From Sphaerulina vaccinii (lineage: Eukaryota; Ascomycota; Dothideomycetes; Mycosphaerellales; Mycosphaerellaceae): a stretch of 64,000 nt of DNA. Below the pieces are notes generated by a model. That model made no database searches, was not told the DNA's origin, and saw nothing but the letters and a program-made list of their open reading frames with translations. This document shows positions 52,788 through 62,442 of this stretch, piece after piece (within the stretch, counting starts at the first letter, position 1; the number at the start of each line of letters is the position of its first letter). Made by a program: the position numbers and the translations under genes. The stretch spans positions 1,240,001 through 1,304,000 of the forward strand of contig JAKUDP010000009.1 in NCBI GenBank assembly GCA_022570795.1, read 5' to 3'.

Positions 52788-53187
52788 GTCGACAGTCGTC
52801 CACTGGGTCCAAGAGATCTGAGAAGAAAATGAAAGTCGGGACGAGATGCGACATTTCGATATGGATCTGCTATCTTGTATCTTGTGCAAAAGAGGTGCCG
52901 ACATCCTACCGCATACCCATCAGAGCGGTTGCATGACTATGAGAGGTCGAAATGCTGTTGATGGTGGAGAACACATCGGATCTATCGGATCTGGCTGCCG
53001 GAAGTGGGCCCGAAGAAGTTTCTTCGCTCAACGACAGCCTGATCTGGCGTAAGACATAGCGAGGTCGACATTGATGAGGTCCAGTTAAGCATTGCCAAAG
53101 TCTTGGTCTCTCAAGTGCCTCATATCTTGCAAGCAGCGATCTAGATCTGCAGATTCCCCCAACGACATCTGGCATGACTCTCCACAC
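52788..53187. other. Intergenic region
   Basis: 400 bp between the transporter start and the 3' end of the NmrA-like reductase; short frames only. Confidence 0.4.
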
Positions 53188-53958
53188 CTACCCAATGAAG
53201 CGATGCATCCAAGGCAAGAAGTGAATGATCAACCCTTTGATCATCAACAACGGAGCGTCCCAAGGGAAAGCCACGTCTTCACTCGTCGCATTAACAGCCA
53301 CTCCTCTCCCATCATATCGATCACCTCCTTCGTCTGCAATCTCCACCATTCCGGCCGCCAGATCCAGGAAACTAATAGGACTCTTCGCAATCTCGAGTCT
53401 CACTTCGTGACCTCGTTGTTCGTCGTTCGTCAGAGCACCAGGTTTGATGAAGACTGTCGTAAGCCAGTCCTCCTTGGTTCGATAGAACTTCTCTGCCGCC
53501 TTGAGGTCGTCATATATGAACGAGAACGCACAGTACAGTGTGCTGAGCAGGAAAGACGGTACTTCTGACATCAAGCGATGTTCGGTTGAGGCGGAGCTGA
53601 GGACGATGAGCTTCGGCAGACGCTGAGATGGTTGCTGACTTCTGAGCTTCTCCATAGCGGCTACTACTTGATGCGCGGTATCTTGTGCGATTGTAAGACC
53701 GGGCTGGTTCCCGGATACTGCTATGGCAACGAAGATGGCATCGCTACCTGCGAAGCAAGTTGAGAGGAGTTCTGTATCTTCAAGAGAGCCTTCGAAGATT
53801 TGGACTGTCTTGTGCTCGTCGATGCCAGGGTTCTGCTTGATGAGCTTGGATCTCGAGCGACAGTAGGCGTGAACGTTGGTTTTGGTGGAGTCGAGCAGGA
53901 CTTTGAGTATCGAGCCCCCAACATTGCCTGTTGAGCCTAGGATTGTGTATGTGGGCAT
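53188..53958 (-). CDS. NmrA-like NAD(P)-binding reductase (atypical SDR)
   Basis: 256 residues from the ATG at 53958 (MPTYTILGSTGNVGGSILKV), where the GxxGxxG nucleotide-binding loop begins at once. Later blocks are VQIFEGSLEDTELLSTCFAGSDAIFVAIAV, KLIVLSSASTEH and TTVFIKPGALTNDEQRGHEV, typical of small NmrA/YwnB-type proteins that bind NAD(P) as redox sensors or reductases. The C-terminus (FPWDAPLLMIKGLIIHFLPW) is hydrophobic. Such proteins are common beside polyketide and aromatic-degradation clusters. Specific activity is unknown. Confidence 0.85.
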   Translation of the reverse strand: MPTYTILGSTGNVGGSILKVLLDSTKTNVHAYCRSRSKLIKQNPGIDEHKTVQIFEGSLEDTELLSTCFAGSDAIFVAIAVSGNQPGLTIAQDTAHQVVAAMEKLRSQQPSQRLPKLIVLSSASTEHRLMSEVPSFLLSTLYCAFSFIYDDLKAAEKFYRTKEDWLTTVFIKPGALTNDEQRGHEVRLEIAKSPISFLDLAAGMVEIADEGGDRYDGRGVAVNATSEDVAFPWDAPLLMIKGLIIHFLPWMHRFIG

Positions 53959-54518
53959 GGTGAATATGAGTTGTGCAACAGAGTTGTGTATGGTGATTGA
54001 CATGAGATGTAGAGGTGCCGCATCTGACTTACATATATCAGGTTCATCATACATGCTGACGCCACGATCTCATCCCGATCGTTGGGCAATGGCCTGCTGC
54101 TTCACACTCAGTTGGATGTGTAGGTGTAGTTTGTGAGGTAGAGTTCCGGAGGATGAGAAGGCCCGCCAATGTCCGCAACAAGCCACTGACATCACAGGTC
54201 GAGGTGTAGGAGCTGCATACTTCACCAAGAGCCTCTGTAAATCTGGCCAGGATACCACGAGATCTCGAAATCCTGCTCGATCATAGCGTATATCAGGATT
54301 CGCAATGTACCGTAGGCTTTACCATGCACCGACGTGGTCGGCCGTCCAATGTCCTGCCAAAGACCCGATATGCTTTCACATTCGCGAGCCAAGACCACGT
54401 CAGTGAAGGAGTTCACCGGAATCCGCTGGAACACATAAGTAGAATAGAGATCTTTCTGATCCTGCTGAGACTCTCAGACCGTATCGAATATACCAAAGTC
54501 AATACAAAGGCCGCAAGA
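53959..54518. promoter_or_regulatory. Intergenic region between divergent NmrA-like and DUF1772 genes
   Basis: 560 bp between the two divergent start codons, so both promoters lie here. The DUF1772 frame is open upstream to 54324, without conserved sequence. No factor site was identified. Confidence 0.4.
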
Positions 54519-55133
54519 ATGGTGGACTATCAATCAACAATGTACCAAGCAGCAAGCATGGAGCAAGAAGCATGCATCAACATATTCGAGAACCGCACGT
54601 TCCTCAAATACTTTGCAGCTTTCAACATCACCTGGATAGCAGTCGTCGCAGGTCTAGCGATCGGAATGTACTCCTTCAGTGTCCCTGTTATCGAAGACGC
54701 TCGTGGATTCTCGACCCAAATCATGCTACGACAATTTCACCATCTCATTAGGCTGGGCATCAAGTACATTCAGCAAGGCTCTCGAATTCAAGGTGTAACT
54801 CTCGCGCTGTTGACTTGGATGTTCTATCGTCATCCTGACGAGGAGATTTCGCAGGCCTGGCCTTACTTTGCTGCCAGCCTGCTGGTGGGATTGCAAGTTG
54901 CTTGGTACGAGGTTGTGTTTGTGTTTCCGATCAATGACAGGTTGATCGAGATGGAGGGGATATTGGAGAAGATGGATGAGAAGGCTGATCGTGCGATGAG
55001 GGATGAAGTGTTGGAATTGCTGGAGCAGTGGCGGAAGTGGCATATCGGAAGGATTGTCATTCCTTTTGCGGCGATTGGGGTCGCGGTCGCTGGGCTATCG
55101 CTGCCATGCTTGAAAAAGACCTTTTTGTGTTGA
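54519..55133 (+). CDS. DUF1772 membrane protein (anthrone oxygenase-like)
   Basis: 204 residues from the ATG at 54519. Four membrane helices can be seen: FAAFNITWIAVVAGLAIGMYSFSV, a middle helix (GVTLALLTWMF), WPYFAASLLVGLQVAWYEVVFVF and the last (IVIPFAAIGVAVAGLSL). The segment FPINDRLIEMEGILEK followed by LEQWRKWHIGRIVIP is the DUF1772 signature. DUF1772 includes small fungal anthrone oxygenases that make anthraquinones in polyketide pathways, but many family members have no known role and no polyketide synthase is present in this window. Confidence 0.8.
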   Translation: MVDYQSTMYQAASMEQEACINIFENRTFLKYFAAFNITWIAVVAGLAIGMYSFSVPVIEDARGFSTQIMLRQFHHLIRLGIKYIQQGSRIQGVTLALLTWMFYRHPDEEISQAWPYFAASLLVGLQVAWYEVVFVFPINDRLIEMEGILEKMDEKADRAMRDEVLELLEQWRKWHIGRIVIPFAAIGVAVAGLSLPCLKKTFLC

Positions 55134-55313
55134 ATGCTAGTCAGGATCTAGAGCAGGGCGTGAATGTCGTTCGAGTGCACTCGCTCACCAACGTATTATG
55201 CAGATTGAAACCGTGTATTTCGACGAACAACACTGATTTAGCGGCATAGCTATAAGTCGCACTGCCATAATTTGCCAGCCACCTCAGTGCAGCAATAGAA
55301 GCGATTTGGCTTC

Positions 55314-56945
55314 TCAGAGATCGCACACTTGACTTTCATCAAAGAAGACAAGTACCGCCTCACTTCCTCTCACCTTCACAAGACCATCAGTGCCCACTCT
55401 TTCAATGTGCACATCACGGTCTGGCTTGGCATCCTTGAATGACTGTCCAGCCCAAGTGACCTTCTCCGTAAGTTTCTCATCCACAGTCGGTGCAGTCATT
55501 CGCTTGACATATCCGCGTCTGTGCTTCTTGTGCCTCCAATGACCAGCGAAGACGTCGAACTCTACAGTGTTATCGTCTGTGGAGTTGACATAGTAGGGAG
55601 TCATGTTGATGAGCGCAAGCTTGCTCAGCCTTTCCTCGTTGTAGAAAGCGTACGCGGAGAAATGGTCGGAATTCAGGGTAGCTGGTGTGTCCAGTGCTCG
55701 TACTCTCGTTCCTTCGACAGCAAAAGCTTCGGCCAGGAATAGCAGTCCAGCAAAACCTGGCAGAACTCGTTGTGGGCCACGCTTTGACGTACTGATTGGG
55801 TATAGCATGCTATATGTCGAGAATCCTGGGTTGCCATCTTCGCCGGCAGTATTGCTTTGTTGATCACTTTGGAACACCAGCGTAGCTCCCTGATGCAGAT
55901 AACATGCTGATGCATTACGTACAGCATAGATCAGCTCTGTATCAACTTCCCACAGAGCTTGCGCGAATGTGTCAGAGACATTGGGAGCGCCTGAGCAGGC
56001 TATACTGTTGAACTCTCCTATGATCCATGGGCGGCCAGAGTCGAGTGCTGCTTGAGCTGAAGGCACAATTTCAGTGTCGGCGTACTCGACGAGATGGGTG
56101 TGATTCAAGATGTTGGGAATCGTGGCTAGCGCCGTGCGGGCAGGATCACAAGTTGCAAAGGCGTAGGAGTGAATCGAGTAGTCTGCTACCTGGTTTGCCG
56201 AGTCGATGCCAGCTGGGATAATGTCTGCCGGCCGGACGTGGAGAGGCGTAATGTCTGTGGTTGCTGAAGAGGCCCACCATCTCTCTGTGCTCAAGCGCTT
56301 GGTGATGGTGTCTCCTGCTTGGCTGTTCACGGCTGTGTCGATGGCTGATGTCCAGTTCTTCCATTGCGAAACATAGTTCGCGGTACTGTTTGCCCAGCGA
56401 GCAGGATCGTAGTTTGTTGGCTCGTTGCCGAGCTCGAAGTACTTCACAAGATCTGGTTGGTATTTGATGGACGCGATCGCCATGTCTCGGGCTATGTCAA
56501 GACTATTATTGCCGAAGTTGAGAGTCGATATGAATTGAGTTCCATTGGGGAAATTTGACCAGCTCTCGTAGTACTCAGGTCCGACAGTGGTACGATATAC
56601 ACCGCCCTTCTCGTTCGTGGTACGGATAGGATTACCAGCTGCCTCGTCGAAGATCATGGAGTCCATCGTGATGCCACCCGGTCGAACAGCAGGTCGGCCG
56701 CCATGGTCGTGGAGGGTAGAGAGAGCATTGAACGTGAAGTTGTTAGGACTGCTTGCATTGCCGAAGAATTCCACCCAGAAGGCTGGCTCGAAGCTGAAAG
56801 ACGAGTAGGATTGGGTGTGCGTGATCGAGGCACCCAGTGATGTTACTGGAATGTCCAGAGATATGGGCTTCGTCTTGGGAACTGGCCAATGTGTTGATGC
56901 CGCAGCACCGATAATGCTCAGGATGATAGTGAGGATGGTCGCCAT
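55314..56945 (-). CDS. Secreted GH79 beta-glucuronidase
   Basis: 543 residues, single exon. Signal peptide residues 1 to about 17 (hydrophobic, MATILTIILSIIGAAAS). The (beta/alpha)8 catalytic domain includes AVRPGGITMDSMIFD, YFELGNEPTNY with the expected acid/base Glu175, DYSIHSYAFATC, and the nucleophile region WIIGEFNSIACSG with Glu311. A C-terminal beta domain ends the protein (SAYAFYNEERLSKLALINMTPYYVNS, VLVFFDESQ). Many Asn-x-Ser/Thr sites suit an extracellular glycoprotein. Family members cleave glucuronic or 4-O-methylglucuronic acid from glycans such as arabinogalactan proteins. Together with the GH54 enzyme it points to plant cell wall use. Confidence 0.93.
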   Translation of the reverse strand: MATILTIILSIIGAAASTHWPVPKTKPISLDIPVTSLGASITHTQSYSSFSFEPAFWVEFFGNASSPNNFTFNALSTLHDHGGRPAVRPGGITMDSMIFDEAAGNPIRTTNEKGGVYRTTVGPEYYESWSNFPNGTQFISTLNFGNNSLDIARDMAIASIKYQPDLVKYFELGNEPTNYDPARWANSTANYVSQWKNWTSAIDTAVNSQAGDTITKRLSTERWWASSATTDITPLHVRPADIIPAGIDSANQVADYSIHSYAFATCDPARTALATIPNILNHTHLVEYADTEIVPSAQAALDSGRPWIIGEFNSIACSGAPNVSDTFAQALWEVDTELIYAVRNASACYLHQGATLVFQSDQQSNTAGEDGNPGFSTYSMLYPISTSKRGPQRVLPGFAGLLFLAEAFAVEGTRVRALDTPATLNSDHFSAYAFYNEERLSKLALINMTPYYVNSTDDNTVEFDVFAGHWRHKKHRRGYVKRMTAPTVDEKLTEKVTWAGQSFKDAKPDRDVHIERVGTDGLVKVRGSEAVLVFFDESQVCDL

Positions 56946-57859
56946 GTTCGTCGACTTACAATCTCGCTCAAACTGAACGTGGTCTGCCTGCAGTTATGGC
57001 GACCTGTGTTTACTATGTGGAGCCGATGTATGCACATAGTTGTTCGTATTCCTCAGCAATCATTGTTCCTGTGAGGGTGGAGATGCCTCCGCCTTCTCCT
57101 CAAAGATCACCATGCATGCCAAGATCAGAATATCCACGAATCGTAGCTCTGATTCGGTCCGAGAAGTGCCGAAGTCCTTCTCGTTTCAATGCCGGCCTTG
57201 CGATCACAGGCGAATCCATCTTGTGTCGCTGCGGTGGCGGCTTGTTCTGAGCTTCTTGCTCGTTCTGTGGTCTGATGTAAATTGTACTGGCGCCACTCTG
57301 CTGAGTCGTTGTTCCCCATAGATGGGAGTGATGGATTGCTTAAGAAGGGCTGTAGGCTGCTAACAGACGGCGCTGGTAGATCCGAGGACGCTAGTCTACC
57401 TGGCGCTGGCTCAGGAACCTGTATGAGATGCTCGGGCGTACTCGCGATCACATTTCAGGATTGTGAAGCGTTAGGCTTTACGTCTTGCGACTGTGAATTG
57501 TTCACTGCCTGTTGATGTAGCGTCATCTTCCAGTTACGCGCGAGTACCAGGCCATTGCATTTGTAGACGTGTCGGTGCCGATCCGAATCCACTCATCAGA
57601 GAGCATGTCCAATGTTTGGTCGCATGCTAGTGGGGCATGTGAAGAGTCAAGCCGAGGATGATGTTGCTGCCACAGATCATGTCGTTCCTTCGCATTCGTC
57701 GTGGCATTGTATGTTGCAATGATCCAAAAATGTGCGCTCTGAGCCGACAAGTTCCAGGTGAACAAGATCGGAGGTCGATATGGTGAAATCAAGGGCCTCA
57801 GAGAGTCTGTGAAGCATGGCCAATGCAGTTCGCAATGCATTCCACCTCGATGATTCCTT
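56946..57859. other. Gene-poor region
   Basis: 914 bp between the GH79 start and the 3' end of LIP2. The minus frame 57523-57903 (126 codons) overlaps LIP2 coding sequence in another frame and has no motif. Nothing else recognised. Confidence 0.4.
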
Positions 57860-58573
57860 TCAATCCACATCTCCCTCCTGTATCCTGACGACCTCCTCCA
57901 CACCTCCCAACCTCTTCGCCAATAGCCTCACGAAACCCTGGCCCGCCTCTTCCACTCCAACATTAATGTCCACGCGTTGCAAAGCCAGACTCGTAGTCTT
58001 CTTTCCCTCCAGTGCACAGCCCACAGTCCTCTCAAACCAACCCATATCCGTATTGACGTTCAAGCCAATCCCATGACTGGTAACATTCCTTCGCAAATGA
58101 ACTCCCACTGCACAGATTTTATGCATGTCGTCAATCCATACGCCTGGATGTTCTGTCGTGCGTGTCTCTACTCCATATGACTTGCATAGGTCCATCACGG
58201 TGTTCTCGAGTAAGCGAACATAACAGCGTGGTGTGATGTTATGTCTCTTCAGATCGATGATAGGGTAGGCGATGAGTTGGCCTGGACCATGAAAGGTTGT
58301 CTGACCACCGCGGAGAGCTTCGACGAACTCTGCTTTGCCCAAAGAAGTCGCTTGAGTGAGATGTCGGATTTGAGCTGGAGAGACGCTTCCTATTTCGCGG
58401 CGGCCGCAGGTGTAGACTGGATGGAATTGAGCTGTGAGGATTGTTGGTGGAGGAGCCGGAAGTGTTGACGGTGAGGCTTTGTGGGCGAGGAGAGAGGCTA
58501 CCAGGCGGTGTTGGAGAGTGGCGGCGTGGGAGTAGGAGGTCAGAGAGGGGAGGTGGATGTGGCGGAGGATCAT
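57860..58573 (-). CDS. LIP2: Octanoyl (lipoyl) transferase
   Basis: 237 residues from the ATG at 58573 (MILRHIHLPSLTSYSHAATLQHRLV). The frame is open to 58885, but the upstream part is unlike the family. Motifs of LipB-type octanoyltransferases: AQFHPVYTCGRRE, the signature FVEALRGGQTTFHGPGQLIAYPIIDL, GVWIDDMHKICAVGVHLRRNVTSHGIGLNVNTDMGWF (substrate Lys and core strand), then the cysteine region TVGCALEGKKTTSL. The enzyme moves the octanoyl group from acyl carrier protein to the E2 and H proteins, the first step of lipoic acid assembly in mitochondria. No strong presequence is visible from this start. Divergent from the HET-like gene. Confidence 0.93.
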   Translation of the reverse strand: MILRHIHLPSLTSYSHAATLQHRLVASLLAHKASPSTLPAPPPTILTAQFHPVYTCGRREIGSVSPAQIRHLTQATSLGKAEFVEALRGGQTTFHGPGQLIAYPIIDLKRHNITPRCYVRLLENTVMDLCKSYGVETRTTEHPGVWIDDMHKICAVGVHLRRNVTSHGIGLNVNTDMGWFERTVGCALEGKKTTSLALQRVDINVGVEEAGQGFVRLLAKRLGGVEEVVRIQEGDVD

Positions 58574-58909
58574 TGTTACATCGTAAACAGTTGGTGAGGC
58601 TGAAGTGTAGACATCCTGCGCGTTAGTGGGCGGATCTTCTTCGCTCCGCTCCGGAAGAAAAACGATCCGTCCGACTCTCCATTCAATCAGGCAGGCACGA
58701 TGCCGGTACACGTGAGTCGGACGTTGCTTCGTGCAATCCGATGTGTTGTTGTTGTGTGGGTTGTGGTTGTGGTAGATCTCCTTCTCTCGCTTGCACTTGC
58801 ACATCAAAACACCATGATTCACCTCGCCACAAGTGAGTGAGTGCTTTACGCGCACGCGCTGTAGCGGCAGCCCACGACAGGTCAACGCTAGGGATGCACC
58901 GCAACGGAC
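58574..58909. promoter_or_regulatory. Shared intergenic region of LIP2 and the HET-like gene
   Basis: 336 bp between divergent start codons; includes a GTTGTTGTGTGGGTTGTGGTTG-type GT-rich stretch around 58750-58775. No specific site recognised. Confidence 0.35.
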
Positions 58910-60256
58910 ATGTCATATCAGTACGACACACTGCCTCATGATGGCCATATTCGCCTCCTTTCCCTTCATCCTGCGGACAGCTATGCGGAGCCCATCATCT
59001 GCAGCCTTGAGATCACTCGACTTCATGGAGCAGAGTACGATGCGCTATCCTACAGCTGGGGCATGGAAGATGGCACTGACTGCGAGATCCTGCGAGCTGC
59101 TCAGACACAGAGTGGGGTCGCTGACCACGTGGACATTCACGAGCACCGGTCGAAGCACGAATTCGCTGAGGGTACGATAGATACTCATGTTGCCGAGAGA
59201 GCCCTTCGTGTCATTACAGACTTCTTCTCGAAGCTTTACTGGAAACGACGTTGGATCTTGCAAGAATTGCACTTCGCAAGAGCACAGCAATGGTATTGGG
59301 GTAAACACTTCTGGGATTTGGTTGACTGTCCCCCGAACTGGCTATTAGATTTATGCGCAGCGATGAGCAGCATCGAAATGTCGCCTACAAGCCCTTCCGC
59401 CGCCGCAAGCGATCATACTTCTAGTATAGACTACGGCGTTCACCTCGAAGCATCGTGGCGAATGGAAGCACTGGCTCAGTTCTGCGTCCCACAAACCGCC
59501 GCGCCCAGGGAGGAGATCCATTGGAAAACCTTCATACCAGAATTTCCGAGATCGGAGTGCTTTCTGGCCAAAGACACATACTATGCAGTGGCAAGTTTCG
59601 TAAGGCCTCGAATCTGCATCGATTACTCATGGAAGGATGGCCAGGTATTTACGCACTTTGCCAAGGCGATGGTGGACCATGGAGAGTGGCATTGGCTTTT
59701 CTATGCGGCGGCTAAGACGATAAACGACCCTCCCGAACTGCCAACAGGCCAAGTGTTGTTGGACCTACCATCCTGGGTTCCGGATGCTCGCGTGTTCAGT
59801 TCATACAAGATGCCACCATATGAAGCAGGTCGGCCAATGCGAATTCGCGTGAGCCCAGATCACGACTTGTTGTGTCTTAGAGTACGCTGTCTAGGCCTCG
59901 CGCGAATAGCCACCTTCGGTTTCGATCTGGAACGTGATGAAGGGTTCTGGCAGCTCTGCAGCAGCCATGACCGCGTCGACCAGGCTGCCAGCAATAGCAC
60001 AGTCAAATTCCATGGATCGTTCACCAATGAGTTCCCCCGAGCAAGAGCACTTCCAGGTGACATGGTCTGCTCTTGTCTGGAGACTCTCTACGAAGATGAT
60101 ATATGGCTTGTCATACGGCTCAAAGATGCTGCCACGCGGACTTGGCAGTTGGTCGGCATACAGGAAGCTCGATACTCAAACCCGGAAGAGGTCAGAAAGA
60201 CCGGTCAGGCAGATTTGTTCTCTTGCTGTCCTATACTCGACGTGCGTATTGCCTGA
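58910..60256 (+). CDS. Truncated heterokaryon-incompatibility (HET) domain-like protein
   Basis: 448 residues, single exon. The N-terminus matches the start of HET domains: HIRLLSLHPADSYAEPIICSLE, then EYDALSYSWGMEDGTDCEI, the hallmark ALSYxWG box. The central box of the domain (LWIDAICINQ type) and the surrounding about 70-100 residues are missing; the sequence passes through a linker (VADHVDIHEHRSKHEF) directly into a late-domain block, LYWKRRWILQELHFARAQQWYWG, equal to the usual 'RxWFxRxWVxQE' motif. The rest is a family-typical C-terminal region ending near FSCCPILD. HET proteins trigger cell death on non-self recognition. The deleted core suggests a non-toxic paralogue, decoy or decayed gene. 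Confidence 0.75.
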   Translation: MSYQYDTLPHDGHIRLLSLHPADSYAEPIICSLEITRLHGAEYDALSYSWGMEDGTDCEILRAAQTQSGVADHVDIHEHRSKHEFAEGTIDTHVAERALRVITDFFSKLYWKRRWILQELHFARAQQWYWGKHFWDLVDCPPNWLLDLCAAMSSIEMSPTSPSAAASDHTSSIDYGVHLEASWRMEALAQFCVPQTAAPREEIHWKTFIPEFPRSECFLAKDTYYAVASFVRPRICIDYSWKDGQVFTHFAKAMVDHGEWHWLFYAAAKTINDPPELPTGQVLLDLPSWVPDARVFSSYKMPPYEAGRPMRIRVSPDHDLLCLRVRCLGLARIATFGFDLERDEGFWQLCSSHDRVDQAASNSTVKFHGSFTNEFPRARALPGDMVCSCLETLYEDDIWLVIRLKDAATRTWQLVGIQEARYSNPEEVRKTGQADLFSCCPILDVRIA

Positions 60257-60381
60257 GGGTTTCAAGGTTCAAAAATTGTGAACGAAGGAGAGGAAAGAGA
60301 AAAAGGAGCTTTGCGACTCAACCGCCAAAGGGATCATACAAGTCACTCACAACTCGAGGACGATTCGGAATGCCATACCGA

Positions 60382-61580
60382 CTAGTACTGCAAAACCTTG
60401 TTAAGTACATCCATCAATCGAGCAAAGCTCCAATTGTGGTCCTTGAGATCCTGCGATTCCAAATACCACTCGATCACTTCGAGATTACACATGTCGTGGT
60501 CCACCGCTTGGCACTTTCTCGTCGAGAAGCCCATCACGAAATCGAGCATCGCAGTCGTTTCAGTCAGGGGTTCATCCGCATCGTAATGTGCTTTCGCGAT
60601 GGCCCCTGTCTTCTTGTACATGAGAGTCCATAGTAATCGGCGGACATTGTATGACCTTGCAGAAGCCTCACACCAGCCACACTCTCTCCGACTCATGCGT
60701 TCTCGCCAGTTCCACTGCGGAAAGCTCTACGTTGGCCCAATCGTAAGCGGCCACGCAGTGCTCGTAGTATACGACCAAATACAATCTGTCCATCACGCCG
60801 CGCCGAGAGTGGTGTCCCTGCTGGTTGAGATATCGAGTGCCCGTAATGCACGATGATATCTATTATGTCGTTGATGCCTCGCGCATAGTGACTCTGCGGT
60901 GGGCTGTCCATGAAACTTGGGATAACTCCTTCCAACGCCATGGACCTAAGAGTGTGGCCAGTCATCGGGACTCCAACAAGGTTGACAAGATTGTCGATAA
61001 TCTTTGCACCTATGATTTCCCACACATTTTGGTCGGTGTCTGGATGGTCGCGTGCCGCTCTTGCTATGGTACATTGGACTGCGATAACGGTAGCCATCTG
61101 GAGTGGCTTGTTCCGGCTAGTCAGTAGCTGCTGTTCGTCGTGACCTTCAGCCATCGACTCTCCCAATTGCCATCGAAGCCATGCGTTCCTGCATTGACGC
61201 CATCGAGGTAGAAGATTCTCACTCACAGCTAGCCTGTGGTACCTGCGAAGTTGAACGAGATCGATCGTCTCCATTAGCTCGATGGGTCTCGTATCCACTT
61301 GGGGCGTCTCTTCGATAATCCGCTGCCGAATCGGTTGCGGCTGATGGTAGAGGACTTCGCGGCACATTGGACAGGTTGCAGATGACTGGAACCAATCTAG
61401 GGAACACTTCCGGCAGGACAAGTGTTTGCCAGTGCATTTGAGTCTGACGATATTCGAAGGCCCGTCGTCCATGCAAATTGCGCAGCTCTCGTCCGGCGCT
61501 GACAGCTTGCTGTGTGTCCCCGACAGTACGGTTTGAGACCGTAGACTGTCGATGAACACCATCTTGGTAGGAAGCGTCAT
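60382..61580 (-). CDS. RING-finger (C3HC4) protein
   Basis: Best model has two exons, 60783-61580 and 60382-60714, 376 residues. The 68-bp intron (donor GTATTT, acceptor TTTCCGCAG, phase 0) connects the RING frame to a second open frame beginning WNWRERMSRRECGW, which otherwise overlaps the first frame's stop. The RING is Cys33-x2-Cys36-x12-Cys49-x3-His53-x2-Cys56-x2-Cys59-x10-Cys70-x2-Cys73. The rest is helical with no recognised domain (VQLRRYHRLAVSENLLPRWRQ; SYNVRRLLWTLMYKK). Probably a ubiquitin ligase; partner and target unknown. The unspliced alternative is a 295-residue protein ending at 60693. Confidence 0.7.
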
Positions 61581-62442
61581 GTTGACTTATGTCTGATTCT
61601 TGTGATTCGAGAGTTCGTCGTGGAGTGTCTCTGTGTGTTGAGACTTATAGCTCGACGATGCTGTCTGCGATGTGAACTGCGTGGTTGTATATCTGATGTG
61701 GGAAGAACCAAATTTGCTGATGGGACTTCTTGTGATGTTGTTGTATGGTAATAGGTTACAGTGCAGAATGTGGTTTCGTATTTATTCTGTCAGAATATGG
61801 CCATAATCTTCCAAGGTTATGTCCTCACTTTTTTCTGTGGACGTCAAAAAGTGAAATTTGACCCAAAGACCAAGGTGCCAGATTTTCCTCTCGAGTCACA
61901 CGCACATATCTGATCCTCCTGAGAGCTCAATGTACCAGCATTTTGATCATCAAACTTGTTAGAATTGGCCGTTCAGTTACTGTCATCATCGCATACCTTA
62001 TGAACTGTAACCCTCCTATCACCTTGAGTCGGATGGACAACATGATTGCAATTCGGGGGAGCTCTCGCATAGAGCGTAGATCTTCCATTTCCCTCGCATG
62101 GACCATTTGCGTACTGACTTTCATGGCCTCGATCACACCACCAGCGTTCTGCAAGGACTGTTGTGTAGAGGGAGTATCGTGAGTGCCAGCATGGCGACCT
62201 TCTGTGTTGCGGAAGTCAGAACGAAGTATCTGGCAGTACTCTGTGTACTGCTTATTTGCTCATTGTAGTCCTCGTCGTGGTGCGCTTTGGTATGGTCTCT
62301 ATAGACCAGTAGACCAGCGATGACTAGTCTCCAAAAGTACTCCAGCTAGGATATGGTGGTGCAGCTTGCGAAAGGAGCACTGATCCGCAATTAGCATTAC
62401 TTCTGTATCTCTATACAATGTCCTGTAGATGTTCCAGCTGAT
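61581..62442. other. Intergenic region
   Basis: 862 bp between the RING gene start and the tyrosinase 3' end. Open frames at 61927-62182 on both strands lack motifs. No repeat recognised. Confidence 0.4.

Noticed and set aside
58574..58885. N-terminal extension of the LIP2 frame
   Set aside because: It is Cys/His/Asn-rich, unlike octanoyltransferases or a mitochondrial presequence, and it sits in the intergenic region.
60694..60800. Apparent frameshift in the RING gene, with ATGA stop-start overlap
   Set aside because: A phase-0 intron (60715-60782) with a good acceptor joins the two frames, so no frameshift is needed.
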